A program made the position numbers and the translations under genes. Shown here one piece after another: positions 41,281-51,291 of a stretch of DNA of 64,000 nucleotides; positions within the stretch are counted from its first letter, which is position 1; each line of letters opens with the position of its first letter. The DNA is from an uncultured Candidatus Melainabacteria bacterium. GTDB lineage: Bacteria; Cyanobacteriota; Vampirovibrionia; Gastranaerophilales; Gastranaerophilaceae. The notes below the pieces were generated by a model. That model was not told the origin of the DNA and did not search any database. It saw only the letters and a list, made by a program, of their open reading frames with translations. The DNA lies in contig CAKUXO010000004.1 of NCBI GenBank assembly GCA_934700385.1, positions 1 through 64,000 of the forward strand, read 5' to 3'.

Positions 41281-43374
41281 TTAAAGACTATCTTTTTTAA
41301 AATAATAAATTGTAGAGTTATTTTCAAGGTTTTTTAATTCAATTGTTTCAGAAAAATTCGGTTTAAAATTATTAACCTTAACAAGATAATCATAAGTAAA
41401 ACAAACTCTTTCTGTGGCAGTGTTAGGGTTTAGAGTTATATTAGATAAAATATCTTTATAATAACAATTAACATTTTTATTATCTTCAAAAATAAGCTCA
41501 TTATTTTTAAAATGATAGTTGATTTTCACTTTTTTAGAATTAAAAGTGTTGTCATCTTGTTTTTCATTTTCTAAAATAATTAAATCATAATTTTCAAGTT
41601 TTTCTTTTGTAATTAAAGCCGGATTTAGAAAATCTATTTTATAAAAACCTTTTTTTTCTTGTTCTTTTAAAAATAAAAGCGATGAAGCACTTGTTTTAAT
41701 AAAAGCAATTTTTTTGCAATCGAAAAAGCGAGTTTTAATTGTTTTATCAACATTTTTTGCTATTTCTAAAACAGGAATAATTTTTCCTTTAAAACAATCT
41801 TCAATAAAAATTTCAGAATTAAAACCATTATTTTTTAAGTCACTTAAAATAATTTTAAAGGGCATTCTTTTAATAAAAATGGGTAAAATCGCCATATAAA
41901 AAAGGCAAAAGAAGAAAATAAAATATTTTAAAAAGAATTTTTTATGATAAACATTAATTAAAATAATTGAACTTAAACAAACAAAACTAATTACAAAACG
42001 AATTGAATAAATCATATAGCCTGTTGAAAAAGCCAAGGTTAAAATATTAATTAAAAAACAAAGTCCTAAAATAAAACAAAGAATTGTTTTTTTGTTTTTG
42101 TTTATGAAAATTTTGAAAACAGAAATAAAAACTTGTGGTAAAAAAACTAAAAAGCCTAAAATTCCAAAACCTGCAATCTGTTCATCTGTTGTTATATTAA
42201 GGATTTGTTGCTTGATATTACAGCCAATTAAAGGGTTTATATTTAAAAAATTAAAAACTTCTTGTTTTAAAAATAAAATTTTGCTATTTAAATAAAATCC
42301 CCACAAAAACCCTGTAAAATCAAAAGATTGAAAGAAAAAGTTAATTAAATTTGAAAGATATCCTTCTAATCCGCCCCAAAAACAATGCCCAAGATAAGCG
42401 GCTTTATTTGATAATAGGTTTTGAAATTGAAGAAAGTTTAAAATGTAGTTATAGCTTGAAAAAATAAGAAAATTTAAACTTAAAAATCCTAAAAAGAGTT
42501 TTGTTTTTTGAAGTTTTTTATTTTTTTCAATTAAAATTTCATATAAAATTATCGTAATCAAAAACCCTAAAAAGGCGATAATACCCGTTGATTTAACCCC
42601 AAAGGCAAGACTTAGCGCTAAGGATGAAAAATAAACATATTCTTTTTTATCTTTTAAAAATAGGCTAAAAGCGCTAATTAAAAGGCTTCCCACTAAAACA
42701 TCCGTTTGAAGCGAGGGTAGTTCTATTATTATGTTTGCAAAACTTGAAAAAATAAAAATGGCATAAAGTCTTTTTCTAAAAGAAAATTTGAATTTTTCAA
42801 AAATATCCCAAAAAGAAAAAATGCAAAGGAAAAATGAAAAATAAGAAACTAGCCCAAAACCATTAAGATTTTTTTTGAAAAGATAAATAAACCCATATAA
42901 AATTTCTGAATTTATAGGCATAATTAAAGCTCTAATGTCATTTGTTTCAAAATGATTAAGAGAATGATTTTCTATAAATTTTATAACCCTAAAAAAGTGA
43001 TATGTTTGACTATCAGGTTCTAATGGGGGCATAAAGTACCCTAAAATAAAAGTTATTATTGTTAATGATAAAAAAGCAAGAAAAAGAATAAATAAAGAAT
43101 TATCTAACTTAAAACAATTTTTAATTTTTTTAAAATCGAGCTTTGGTTTTAAAAAAGTTGCTTTTTTAACTTTAAATAAAAATATCGAAAAAATAAGAAA
43201 AATAATTTCTAAAAATAAAACCCAGCCTTTTGAAATTGAATTAAAAAGAGATAAAATTTCAAAATTTAAAACACAAAAAGCAAAAAAACTTATAAAAACT
43301 ATTAAAACGCTGTTATAAACAGAGCCAATTAAAAATGAGCTTATGGTATTTAGAAAAATTGCCAAGAATAACAT
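41281..43374 (-). CDS. Polytopic GT-C-type glycosyltransferase-like protein
   Basis: A 697-residue membrane protein with about 13 hydrophobic segments and a soluble C-terminal 190 residues. The first periplasmic loop holds P-P-L-E-P-D-S-Q-T-Y-H-F (about 113-124), like the catalytic acidic loop of GT-C enzymes that take sugars from polyprenyl phosphates. The likely donor supplier is the DPM1-GtrA fusion at 18025-19125. The acceptor is unknown. TAAAAT lies exactly 6 nt before the ATG and no SD is present. Codon use is extremely AT-rich. Confidence 0.7.
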   Translation of the reverse strand: MLFLAIFLNTISSFLIGSVYNSVLIVFISFFAFCVLNFEILSLFNSISKGWVLFLEIIFLIFSIFLFKVKKATFLKPKLDFKKIKNCFKLDNSLFILFLAFLSLTIITFILGYFMPPLEPDSQTYHFFRVIKFIENHSLNHFETNDIRALIMPINSEILYGFIYLFKKNLNGFGLVSYFSFFLCIFSFWDIFEKFKFSFRKRLYAIFIFSSFANIIIELPSLQTDVLVGSLLISAFSLFLKDKKEYVYFSSLALSLAFGVKSTGIIAFLGFLITIILYEILIEKNKKLQKTKLFLGFLSLNFLIFSSYNYILNFLQFQNLLSNKAAYLGHCFWGGLEGYLSNLINFFFQSFDFTGFLWGFYLNSKILFLKQEVFNFLNINPLIGCNIKQQILNITTDEQIAGFGILGFLVFLPQVFISVFKIFINKNKKTILCFILGLCFLINILTLAFSTGYMIYSIRFVISFVCLSSIILINVYHKKFFLKYFIFFFCLFYMAILPIFIKRMPFKIILSDLKNNGFNSEIFIEDCFKGKIIPVLEIAKNVDKTIKTRFFDCKKIAFIKTSASSLLFLKEQEKKGFYKIDFLNPALITKEKLENYDLIILENEKQDDNTFNSKKVKINYHFKNNELIFEDNKNVNCYYKDILSNITLNPNTATERVCFTYDYLVKVNNFKPNFSETIELKNLENNSTIYYFKKDSL

Positions 43375-43380
43375 AAAACG

Positions 43381-43386
43381 ATTTTA
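43381..43386 (-). promoter_or_regulatory. -10 of the GT-C gene, leaderless type
   Basis: TAAAAT on the minus strand, 6 nt (CGTTTT) before the ATG at 43374. Confidence 0.5.
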
Positions 43387-43440
43387 AAAATAAAGCACTT
43401 TTTTTGCAAGTAAAAACCTTAATTTTAAAACGCTTATAGG

Positions 43441-43968
43441 ATGTTTTTTAAAAATAAAAAAGCTAAAATTAGGCTATCTATGTTTGATTTTTTCACACCA
43501 AAAACAAAAGTAAGATATTTTGCCCTAAGAGAAGTGCCAATTGAAGATTTTGAAGTAATCGGCATTTCTCAAATTAACCCTTATTGCAATAAAACTTATG
43601 ACAATGAGATTTTTTTAACTGTGGTTAATTTTGCAAATACTTCAAGAAGATTTGATGAAAAAGAGGGGCTAATTTTAAGTGAATATTTTACTTTAAGAAG
43701 ATGTTTTGTGTGTAAAAAACTTGAACTTTTGCCCGTTAAAATCAAAATTAATATGTCAAAATCATATCTTGAAAATGATGAAATTCCTTTATATGACACA
43801 AATTACGATTTAAAACATAACTTTCCATCAATCGTAAATGCTTATTGTAACAACTGTAACTCTTGTTTTGAAATTCATATTAAGCATAAAGATTTATGGG
43901 TTAAAGAGGCGAAAAAAATTAAAGAAACAGATTTAATCACTTCATCTTGGGAAGAATATAGATTATAA
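43441..43968 (+). CDS. Zinc-binding hypothetical protein (175 aa)
   Basis: Encodes 175 residues with two Cys pairs, C-F-V-C (about 83-86) and C-N-N-C (about 138-141), probably one split zinc ribbon. The N-terminus is basic (K-N-K-K-A-K). No signal or membrane segment. The start is uncertain: ATG 43441 or ATG 43480. It lies 28 nt upstream of rlmN, but rlmN has its own promoter. No family is recognised. Confidence 0.6.
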   Translation: MFFKNKKAKIRLSMFDFFTPKTKVRYFALREVPIEDFEVIGISQINPYCNKTYDNEIFLTVVNFANTSRRFDEKEGLILSEYFTLRRCFVCKKLELLPVKIKINMSKSYLENDEIPLYDTNYDLKHNFPSIVNAYCNNCNSCFEIHIKHKDLWVKEAKKIKETDLITSSWEEYRL

Positions 43969-43981
43969 TTTAGCTTTTTTA

Positions 43982-43990
43982 TGCTAGAAT
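43982..43990 (+). promoter_or_regulatory. Extended -10 of rlmN, leaderless type
   Basis: TG-C-TAGAAT, 6 nt (TTCACT) before the ATG at 43997. No SD. Confidence 0.65.
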
Positions 43991-43996
43991 TTCACT

Positions 43997-45022
43997 ATGG
44001 AAAAAGTTATTTTATCAAAATTATCAAAAGAAGAATTGTGTGATTATATCGTTAATTTAGGCGAAAAAAAGTTTCGTGCTGAGCAAATTTTTTCTTGGAT
44101 TTGGGCTAAAAACGCTTCTTCTTTTTCTGATATGACAGATGTTAAAAAAGAATTTAGAGAATTTTTAAATGAAAATTGCCAAATAATAGATTGCAAAATT
44201 AAACAAAAACAAGTTTCAAAAGACGGCACAATTAAATATCTTGTTGAATATGCTGATGGATTATGCGCAGAATGTGTTTTGATGAGGTTTGATAATCGCT
44301 CTAATTTATCTGTTTGTATTTCTTGCCAAGTCGGCTGCAAAATGGGCTGCAGGTTTTGTGCAACGGGTAAAAATGGCTTTAAAAGAAACTTATCCGCCCA
44401 TGAAATTGTTTCTCAAATTTTATTAATTCAAAATGACACAAATTTAAAAATAACAAATGTTGTTTTTATGGGGCAGGGTGAACCTTTAGATAACTTTGAA
44501 AACATTAAAAAAGCAATTTATTTAATTAATAAAAATCTTCAAATTTCGATTAGAAGAATGACTTTATCTACTTGTGGAATTGCGCCAAAAATCAAAGAAT
44601 TGGCTAATAATGAACTAGTCCCAACACTAGCAATTTCACTTCATGCGCCTAATCATCAAATAAGACAATGTATTATGCCTATTGAAAAAAAATATAACAT
44701 TGACGAATTAAAAAATGCGTTGATTGAATTTAACAAAAAAACAAAAGATAGAATTACAATTGAATATATTTTAATTGGCGGTTTGAACGACACAAAAGAA
44801 TGTGCATTACAATTAATCGAATTTTTAAAAGACATTAAATGTAATATTAATTTAATCCCTTATAACCCTGTTTGTGATGATAATGGGTTTAAAAAGCCAA
44901 TTAAAAAAGATATGCTTAAATTCAAATATTTTCTTGAAATGAGCGGCAAAAAAGTCACAATAAGACTAGAGCGTGGCGCTGATATTGACGCTGCTTGCGG
45001 TCAATTGGCAGGAAAAGCCTAG
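43997..45022 (+). CDS. rlmN: 23S rRNA / tRNA adenine-C2 methyltransferase RlmN
   Basis: Radical-SAM enzyme methylating C2 of A2503 in 23S rRNA and A37 in some tRNAs. 341 residues with C114-x3-C118-x2-C121 (G-C-K-M-G-C-R-F-C) for the [4Fe-4S] cluster, G-E-P-L-D-N-F, L-S-T-C-G-I and a C-terminal Cys in D-A-A-C-G-Q-L, the methyl-carrier position. Length and motifs are complete. Its stop overlaps that of fliD on the other strand. Confidence 0.95.
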   Translation: MEKVILSKLSKEELCDYIVNLGEKKFRAEQIFSWIWAKNASSFSDMTDVKKEFREFLNENCQIIDCKIKQKQVSKDGTIKYLVEYADGLCAECVLMRFDNRSNLSVCISCQVGCKMGCRFCATGKNGFKRNLSAHEIVSQILLIQNDTNLKITNVVFMGQGEPLDNFENIKKAIYLINKNLQISIRRMTLSTCGIAPKIKELANNELVPTLAISLHAPNHQIRQCIMPIEKKYNIDELKNALIEFNKKTKDRITIEYILIGGLNDTKECALQLIEFLKDIKCNINLIPYNPVCDDNGFKKPIKKDMLKFKYFLEMSGKKVTIRLERGADIDAACGQLAGKA

Positions 45023-46860
45023 CTAAATAATGCTGAAAATGCGCTATATTGATTATTTAAAGAAGACAAAGTGCTATCCATAGCGTTAAATTGCTTTGTA
45101 ATTCTTGTTTGATAATTGGTTAAACTTGTGCTTGCACGTTCAATTCTTGTGTTCATTAAAGAAATTTGACTTTCAAGACTTTCTGTTTTTTTGCTGAAAT
45201 AGCCTCTATCTGAATCAAGTGCATTGTTAACACTTGTAAGGAGTTTATCAAATAAGCCGTTATCTTCTGTTGCTGTTGCGCCATCAGATAGTAATTTTTT
45301 AACAGAATCGAAGTTTTTATTTAAGGCTTCATCAAGTTTTTCTTCATCAATTGAAAGTTGAGTTGTGTCTGTTTTTGATGTTGAAATACCGATTTGGCTT
45401 AACATTGAATATAGTCCGTCGTTATCTCCAACGCTTGAAGTTAAACTTCTTAAAGAATTTAAAACGGCATTTAAGGATGAATCACTTCCAATTGCGCCAT
45501 CAGATTTAACTGCTGATTTTGTTGAAGTAACAGCAGCGTTATAGGCATCTACAAAAGTTTTTAGAGATTCTTTAACTTTTGTATAATCAGGATCAATGCT
45601 TAAATTAATAGATTGTTCATCATCAGGATTGTTTGAATAGTCGCTTGTTGGTTTTTTAATTGTGATTGAAAGGTTTGCAATTCCTGAAGATTCACCCGTT
45701 ATTGTGTTAGAAGTTGAAACAACTTTGTTATCGTTAATGTAAACAATTGCATTTTGTCCAAGGGTTTGTGAACCTTGCGCTATAACTTCATTTTCGCCTT
45801 CACCTTCGGTTAAACCTAAAACATTTAAAAGGTTTGTGCCGCTTTCACTTAAGCTAATGCTGCTTTGACCTGTTTGAGTTGAAGTTAGGCTGATTTTATT
45901 TGTTAAAGAGTCATAGCTTGCTTTTACGTTTGCTTTTGAATTTCCGTTGATTTTTTGAATTAAATTGTTTAATGAAGTGTTTTCATCAATTTCAAAATCA
46001 ACGCCGTTTATGGTAACCGTGCCTTTTGTAGCAGGATTACCATTTTCGTCGTAAAATTTCAAACCGGTTAAGCCTGATTCTTCATTCATCATCGCAACGC
46101 TTGTCTTTATTTTTTGAACAGGATAAGCGCTTGAAATAGATGAACTGCCATCTTTGTTGTATAACTTTAAGGCGGTTAACATATTAGATGTGTCACCATT
46201 TGAACCAAGGGCAAGGTTTGAATTTTTGTTTTCTTCATATCGAACGCTGCCGTCTTCGAGCGTTTCTTTCGAGTAAGCCTTGATTGTAAAAATTCCGTCA
46301 TCATCAATTGAGGCTTGAATTTTGCCATCTGATGCGGTTTTTATTTTGTCTATAACGTCGCTAACTTTGTCAGATTCTTCAATTTCAATTTCATATTGTT
46401 TTCCATCTAAAAACATTGAAAAAGTTCCGGCTTTAGCCTGAGAATTAGCAAGGTTAGTGAATTTTGTATTTAAAATATCATCTTTTGAAGATAAACCTAA
46501 GCTATGAGCGCTTTTTGCAACGGTTGAAGTTGCAACTTGTTCAATTTTTAAGTCAACATTGGCACTCGCAACACTTCCTGATGAGCTTGCTGTTGCATAA
46601 GCTTCATTAGAAGATTTAATTTTTGTGTTTGACCACATATCAGAAGAAGAATTATAAATTGTTCTTGTGAAGGTTTGAAGTGCAGATTGAAGTGATGTAT
46701 ATTTTGATTGCAAAGCTGAAACTGCTTGATTTTTTGTTTCAAGCGTACTTAGCTTTGTTTTTAGAGGTGTAACCGTGCTAGATTCTTTTGCGCTGACTAA
46801 TTGGCTAACCCAAGAATCTATATCAAACCCTGAACCTAAACCTGTAATTGTCGTGGTCAT
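45019..46860 (-). CDS. fliD: Flagellar hook-associated protein 2 (filament cap)
   Basis: Caps the growing flagellar filament and folds incoming flagellin. The 613 residues begin with the family start T-T-T-I-T-G-L-G-S-G-F-D-I-D-S-W-V and S-x-L-E-T-K-N coiled coil, have a Ser/Thr/Asn-rich middle (about 90-430) and a C-terminal coiled coil (S-Q-I-S-L-M-N-T-R-I-E ... Q-F-N-A-M-D) with few Cys or Trp, as expected for a type III-exported rod protein. It is the only clear flagellar structural gene here. The AAAGGA SD is well placed. Confidence 0.93.
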   Translation of the reverse strand: MTTTITGLGSGFDIDSWVSQLVSAKESSTVTPLKTKLSTLETKNQAVSALQSKYTSLQSALQTFTRTIYNSSSDMWSNTKIKSSNEAYATASSSGSVASANVDLKIEQVATSTVAKSAHSLGLSSKDDILNTKFTNLANSQAKAGTFSMFLDGKQYEIEIEESDKVSDVIDKIKTASDGKIQASIDDDGIFTIKAYSKETLEDGSVRYEENKNSNLALGSNGDTSNMLTALKLYNKDGSSSISSAYPVQKIKTSVAMMNEESGLTGLKFYDENGNPATKGTVTINGVDFEIDENTSLNNLIQKINGNSKANVKASYDSLTNKISLTSTQTGQSSISLSESGTNLLNVLGLTEGEGENEVIAQGSQTLGQNAIVYINDNKVVSTSNTITGESSGIANLSITIKKPTSDYSNNPDDEQSINLSIDPDYTKVKESLKTFVDAYNAAVTSTKSAVKSDGAIGSDSSLNAVLNSLRSLTSSVGDNDGLYSMLSQIGISTSKTDTTQLSIDEEKLDEALNKNFDSVKKLLSDGATATEDNGLFDKLLTSVNNALDSDRGYFSKKTESLESQISLMNTRIERASTSLTNYQTRITKQFNAMDSTLSSLNNQYSAFSALFS

Positions 46861-46932
46861 GTTAAAGTCCTTTTAATTTTAAAAATTATCCTTAATTTTG
46901 CTATATTGTAGTAAATACCACATTGTATTAAA

Positions 46933-46941
46933 ATTATAGCA
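46933..46941 (-). promoter_or_regulatory. Likely promoter of fliD
   Basis: Extended -10 TG-C-TATAAT on the minus strand about 72 nt before the ATG, giving a normal leader with SD. No sigma-28-type sequence was seen. Confidence 0.45.
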
Positions 46942-46999
46942 TGATTATTAATTTTTGTAATCATATTTTTATAAAAATCAACTAAAAAGGTTTAAAAAA

Positions 47000-47647
47000 A
47001 TGTCAATTAAAGGAATTGTTTTTGATTTAGATGGAACGCTTTTATATACTCTTGAAGATTTAAAAAATAGTTTAAATTTTGCCTTAAATGCTTGTAATAT
47101 GCCAAAAAGAACCTTAGAAGAAGTAAGGAATTTTGTTGGAAATGGAATTAAAAAATTAATTGAGCGTTCTTTAGATGATAATCAAGAAAAATTTGATGAA
47201 TGTTATAAAATTTTTCTATCTCATTATGCAAAAAATTCTCTTATAACTACAAAACCTTATAATGGTGTTATTTCGGGCTTAAAAAAATTAAAAGAAAATA
47301 ATATCAAACTTGCAATTTTATCAAATAAAATTGATGTTGAAGTTAAAAGATTATCAAAATATTTCTTCAATGATATTTTTGATATTTCAATGGGTGAAAC
47401 TTCAACTTTTCCTAAAAAACCAGACCCAAAAGCGCTTTTAGAAATAATTAAAGAATTTAATTTATCTAAAGATGAAATTTATTTTATAGGAGATAGTGAA
47501 GTTGATATTCAAACCGCAAAAAATGCCGATGTTCAATGTTTAAGCGTTTTGTGGGGATATAAAGATAAAGATTTTCTAATTCAAAATAATGCTAAAAATC
47601 TTTTTGAAAATTTTGAGCAAATGGTTGAATTTATTTTAAAAAACTAG
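47000..47647 (+). CDS. gph: HAD phosphatase, phosphoglycolate phosphatase-like
   Basis: A 215-residue HAD-superfamily hydrolase: nucleophile D-L-D-G-T (11-15 region), helical cap, S-N-K, F-P-K-K-P-D-P and I-G-D-S-E-V-D-I. The pattern fits Gph/PGP-like enzymes that clear 2-phosphoglycolate; pyrophosphatase (PpaX) or another sugar phosphatase is possible. AAAGG SD. Convergent with the glycosyltransferase cluster, 3 nt from it. Confidence 0.85.
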   Translation: MSIKGIVFDLDGTLLYTLEDLKNSLNFALNACNMPKRTLEEVRNFVGNGIKKLIERSLDDNQEKFDECYKIFLSHYAKNSLITTKPYNGVISGLKKLKENNIKLAILSNKIDVEVKRLSKYFFNDIFDISMGETSTFPKKPDPKALLEIIKEFNLSKDEIYFIGDSEVDIQTAKNADVQCLSVLWGYKDKDFLIQNNAKNLFENFEQMVEFILKN

Positions 47648-47650
47648 CTT

Positions 47651-48442
47651 TTATCTTTCTTTTGCCTCTTTAATATAACCTAGAATATCTTTTATGATAT
47701 TAGATTTTTTGTGGTCAAAAATATATTTTCCCAAAGGATGTTTTTCAAAAAAGTATTTTTTATTTCTTTCAAAAATTTCATTACTAATTGATTTACTTGT
47801 TGTTGAATGGTTATGAAAAACAAATGTTCTATTACAAATTGCAAGCCTAAAACCTTGATATAGCGTTCTAAAGCAATAGTCATTATCTTCAAAAAACGCA
47901 GGTGTAAAGTTTTCATCTAAAAGTCCGATTTTTTCAATCACTTCTTTTTTAGCTAGAACGCAGCAAAATAAAGGCTCAATAGTATATCTTAAATTGTTTT
48001 TATATTTTGCTAAAAAAGATTTATATTTTGTTAAATAGTTTTCAATTGAAACCTCTTTTTTCTTTTGAATTCTTGGTGAAATTAAGCCGATTTTTTCATC
48101 TTTATTGAAAAAATTAAGAGTATCTTTTAGCCAATCAGGTGTAAAAAGAATATCATTATTTAATAAGCCGATATAGCCATAATCCCCTTTTAGCGCTTCT
48201 TTTATGCCTATATTATTTCCTTTTGAATAGCCAAGATTTTCTTCGTTAAAAATTAATTTAATGTTTTTATATTTAGAAGAAAATTCTTGTAAAAATTCTT
48301 TTGTGCCATCTTTAGAACCATTATCAACAATTATTAAATCAAAATCATTTTCAGGGGTGAATTCATATAAAGAATTTAAAAATGGTTTTGTTGCTTCTTC
48401 TAATTTATTAAATGTAAGGGTTATTATTGCTGTTTTTTTCAT
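47651..48442 (-). CDS. Family 2 glycosyltransferase (rhamnosyl/WbbL-like)
   Basis: Encodes 263 residues: T-L-T-F-N-K-L-E-E, I-V-D-N-G-S-K-D-G, N-L-G-Y-S-K-G-N-N and the divalent-metal site L-L-N-N-D-I, with L-D-E-N-F-T-P-A-F-F-E-D-N-D-Y-C near the acceptor helix. This matches the WbbL/RfbF-like subgroup that adds rhamnose or similar sugars to surface polysaccharide. Third gene of a three-transferase unit. Confidence 0.9.
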   Translation of the reverse strand: MKKTAIITLTFNKLEEATKPFLNSLYEFTPENDFDLIIVDNGSKDGTKEFLQEFSSKYKNIKLIFNEENLGYSKGNNIGIKEALKGDYGYIGLLNNDILFTPDWLKDTLNFFNKDEKIGLISPRIQKKKEVSIENYLTKYKSFLAKYKNNLRYTIEPLFCCVLAKKEVIEKIGLLDENFTPAFFEDNDYCFRTLYQGFRLAICNRTFVFHNHSTTSKSISNEIFERNKKYFFEKHPLGKYIFDHKKSNIIKDILGYIKEAKER

Positions 48443-48454
48443 TTTTATCTTTCT

Positions 48455-49345
48455 TTAATTTTTTGAAAATAATTTTTTTCGATAATCTCTAAGGGTGTAT
48501 TTTTTAAGTTCAGGGGGGAGATTTTCCATATATTTTTTATAATATTCAGGCGGATTTTTTCTTCTCCAAGGTTTTCCTAATTTTCCTGCATAATGAATAA
48601 TCTTAGGATTTTTTCTTGCTTCTTTTAATTCTTCAATTGAATATACATTTTTTAAAAAAGAATATTCAGGAATTTCTTTAACTCTTTCATTTTCATATAG
48701 CGTTTCTAAAACGCAATAGTTTAAAGGAATTTCTTTAATTTTATCACAAGTAATGTTTAAAACATCTAAATCAAAAAGAGTTAATCTATCTTTAAAATCA
48801 AAAGATGTTTTTAAAAGTTTTTGAAAAGTGTTTTCTTGCCTTTGTTTTTCACAATTAATCAACATAAAGCCGCTCCAGAAAATAAATTCATTTTTATTTT
48901 CTTCAAAAAATTTGTGCCCTGTTGAATTTTTTGTGTTTTTTTCGGCTCGAACTCCGCCCCATTCAAAGTTTTCAAGGTTTATGTTATAAACTTCTTCAAG
49001 GTCATCTTTAAAAAACACATCAACATCAGAATAAATAACCTTATCATATTCAATTAAAATTTGAGGGATAATCATTCTGTAATAAACAATTTCACTCCAG
49101 CTTTTGTTATTTGTTCTAACTCCTTTAAAAAGTTTTTTATCAACATAATGAAAGCCGATTGAGTGGTTTGTTTTTTCAATTAAAGATGTTAAATTTTTTT
49201 GATTTTTTAAAGATAAGTCGTTATGCAAAATACGAATATCATATTTTGTTGAAGATTTTGCACTGTCAATAAGGCTTTTAATGGCAATTGAAGCGGCGGG
49301 AAGTATTCTTTTATCAAAAGTAAAAACAACAGGAATATTAGCCAT
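48455..49345 (-). CDS. Family 8 glycosyltransferase
   Basis: A 296-residue retaining transferase of the LPS galactosyl/glucosyl type: V-F-T-F-D-K-R near the N-terminus, Y-S-D-V-D-V-F-F (metal D-x-D, about 102-109), and the C-terminal H-Y-A-G-K-L-G-K-P-W motif (normally H-F-x-G-x-x-K-P-W). Overlaps the upstream gene by 8 nt, so it is co-translated with it. Likely builds the same surface glycan as its neighbours. Confidence 0.9.
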   Translation of the reverse strand: MANIPVVFTFDKRILPAASIAIKSLIDSAKSSTKYDIRILHNDLSLKNQKNLTSLIEKTNHSIGFHYVDKKLFKGVRTNNKSWSEIVYYRMIIPQILIEYDKVIYSDVDVFFKDDLEEVYNINLENFEWGGVRAEKNTKNSTGHKFFEENKNEFIFWSGFMLINCEKQRQENTFQKLLKTSFDFKDRLTLFDLDVLNITCDKIKEIPLNYCVLETLYENERVKEIPEYSFLKNVYSIEELKEARKNPKIIHYAGKLGKPWRRKNPPEYYKKYMENLPPELKKYTLRDYRKKLFSKN

Positions 49346-51236
49346 TAATCAATCCTTTTAAATTGTTTAAAGATTGCATATAAAATTCATCTTTATATTC
49401 TTTCAAGTTTTTTTGAAGTTCAGAATAATCTTCTTTACTTAATGAAATACCTTTTTCTAAAGCCTTATAATAGTTTTCAACTTTATCATAAGAAATTGAA
49501 TTTTTTTCATTAAAACCATTCATATCACAAAAACTTTTAATAATAATGCAAGGTTTTAAAAAGCCGTAAACAAGCTGAAAATTGCCACTTGTGCCGGAAG
49601 TATTATATCTTATGTGCTCTTTATCTTTATCATCATAAGCAGTTAACATAAAATCTGCTTTTTCAATTTCATTATACATATTTTTAAAATCAAGGCGCCC
49701 TTTAATATCAAAGAATTTTGCAATATCTTTTGAAACCCCTTTAAGGTGCCCTTTTCCAACAACTGTGATTTTAAAATTATTATAACCTTTTTCAACTAAT
49801 TTTTTAGCTGCTTCAATAATTAATTGGCTATTTTTCTTGTTAGGACGAATGGCGCCAATTGTAATGAAATTAGTAATTTTATCGTTTTTAGGAGTGATTT
49901 TAACTTCTCCAAAATAATGTGGATTAACAACCACGCTTTTGGCATTTTTGTAATCTAATTTTCTTAAAGTGATTAATTTTTCATTCCAAGAATTTTTATC
50001 AATTGCAAAACTTGCTTCGTGTTCAACGAAAAATAACTTCGATTTATCAATAGTCGGGTTGAAAAAGTCATAAGCAAGATTATAATTAATGCAATCACAA
50101 ATTTTTCCTGCGGTTGTGGTTAAAATTCCTTTAAGAGAAGATAAATCACCCTCTTTAAAAAATCTTCTTATTTCTTTTTGATTTAACTTATTTAAAGTTA
50201 AATTTTCACTTTCTTGAAATCTTGAAAATAAGCCCTCTTTATATCTTTCAGGGGTTACTAAAACACTAACATGATAACCTAAATCAAGAAGATATTTTAC
50301 ATACCCTGGGACAACTTCGCTGTGTGAAATGCTGCAAGGTTCCCAAACAAGAAAAGTATTTTCTTTAATGACAGGGGTTTTAATTTTTTCAAAATAAATC
50401 GGCAAAAAGCCAAAAAGCAAAGTTGTAATTGTGTTTTGATATTCTTTTTCTTTTAAAATAGGTAAGTTAAATAAATATTTAATTGATTTTGTAATTGTTT
50501 TTTGTTTTTTAGATAAATCAAGATCGTTTTCTTTAAAGAATTTTAAAAGTTTTTTCTTTGCTATATAAGAATCTTTTTGTTTTTTAGAGTTTTGTTTTTG
50601 TTTAACAATAGAACTTGCGTTAGCTCTATAGTAATAATAACAATCAGGCACGCTAACGATTTTTTGCGCTTTTTTAATTATTTCAGGTGTCCATAAAACA
50701 TCTTCATAATAAGCTCCTTTTGTGAAAGGTGAATTTTCAATTAATTCTTTTTTATAAAGTTTATTCCAAACATAACAACACCTTGGAATGTCGCAAAGTT
50801 TGATTTTATCAGCTAAAGTTGTTTTAATTTCTTCTTTTTCATATTTAATTCTATCTTTTTTAGAATTTTCTCTAACTCTTAAAATTGAAGCAAGAGCAAT
50901 ATCACAAGAATTTTTTTCAATTGAATTAATTAATTTTTCATAATAATTAGGGCTAATCCAATCATCGCTATCAATAAAAGAAATAAAATCGCCCGAAGCC
51001 TGTTTAATACCAGCATTTCTTGCCATTGAAAGACCTTGATTTTCTTGAGAAATCAGTTTAATTCTATCGTCTTTTTTAGAAAATTCTTGCGCTATTTTTA
51101 ATGAATTATCTGTTGAACCGTCATTCACTAAAATTATTTCAAGATTTTTATAAGTTTGAGCTAAAACACTTGTTAAACATTCTTCAAGATATTGTTCAAC
51201 ATTATATATAGGTATTATTACGCTGATTTTTGACAT
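49338..51236 (-). CDS. Two-domain glycosyltransferase (GT2 + GT4-like)
   Basis: Encodes 632 residues. Residues 1-270 are a GT2 domain: I-S-V-I-I-P-I-Y-N-V-E, N-D-G-S-T-D-N-S, S-F-I-D-S-D-D-W. Residues about 295-632 are a GT-B, GT4-like domain (I-G-A-I-R-P-N-K-K, K-G-H-L-K-G, Y-N-T-S-G-T-S-G). Two transferases in one chain suggest consecutive sugar additions by the same protein. The second domain lacks a clear E-x7-E, reading S-G-T-S-G-N-F-Q instead, so its activity is less sure. AGAGGA SD; first gene of the cluster. Confidence 0.8.
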   Translation of the reverse strand: MSKISVIIPIYNVEQYLEECLTSVLAQTYKNLEIILVNDGSTDNSLKIAQEFSKKDDRIKLISQENQGLSMARNAGIKQASGDFISFIDSDDWISPNYYEKLINSIEKNSCDIALASILRVRENSKKDRIKYEKEEIKTTLADKIKLCDIPRCCYVWNKLYKKELIENSPFTKGAYYEDVLWTPEIIKKAQKIVSVPDCYYYYRANASSIVKQKQNSKKQKDSYIAKKKLLKFFKENDLDLSKKQKTITKSIKYLFNLPILKEKEYQNTITTLLFGFLPIYFEKIKTPVIKENTFLVWEPCSISHSEVVPGYVKYLLDLGYHVSVLVTPERYKEGLFSRFQESENLTLNKLNQKEIRRFFKEGDLSSLKGILTTTAGKICDCINYNLAYDFFNPTIDKSKLFFVEHEASFAIDKNSWNEKLITLRKLDYKNAKSVVVNPHYFGEVKITPKNDKITNFITIGAIRPNKKNSQLIIEAAKKLVEKGYNNFKITVVGKGHLKGVSKDIAKFFDIKGRLDFKNMYNEIEKADFMLTAYDDKDKEHIRYNTSGTSGNFQLVYGFLKPCIIIKSFCDMNGFNEKNSISYDKVENYYKALEKGISLSKEDYSELQKNLKEYKDEFYMQSLNNLKGLING

Positions 51237-51291
51237 TATTTCCTCTAACTAAACAATTTTGTTTAATTTTACCATAAACCAATAAAAAAGA

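Noticed and set aside
46780..46990. Sigma-28 promoter for fliD
   Set aside because: No TAAA-N15-GCCGATAA-like sequence; a sigma-70-type extended -10 explains the start.
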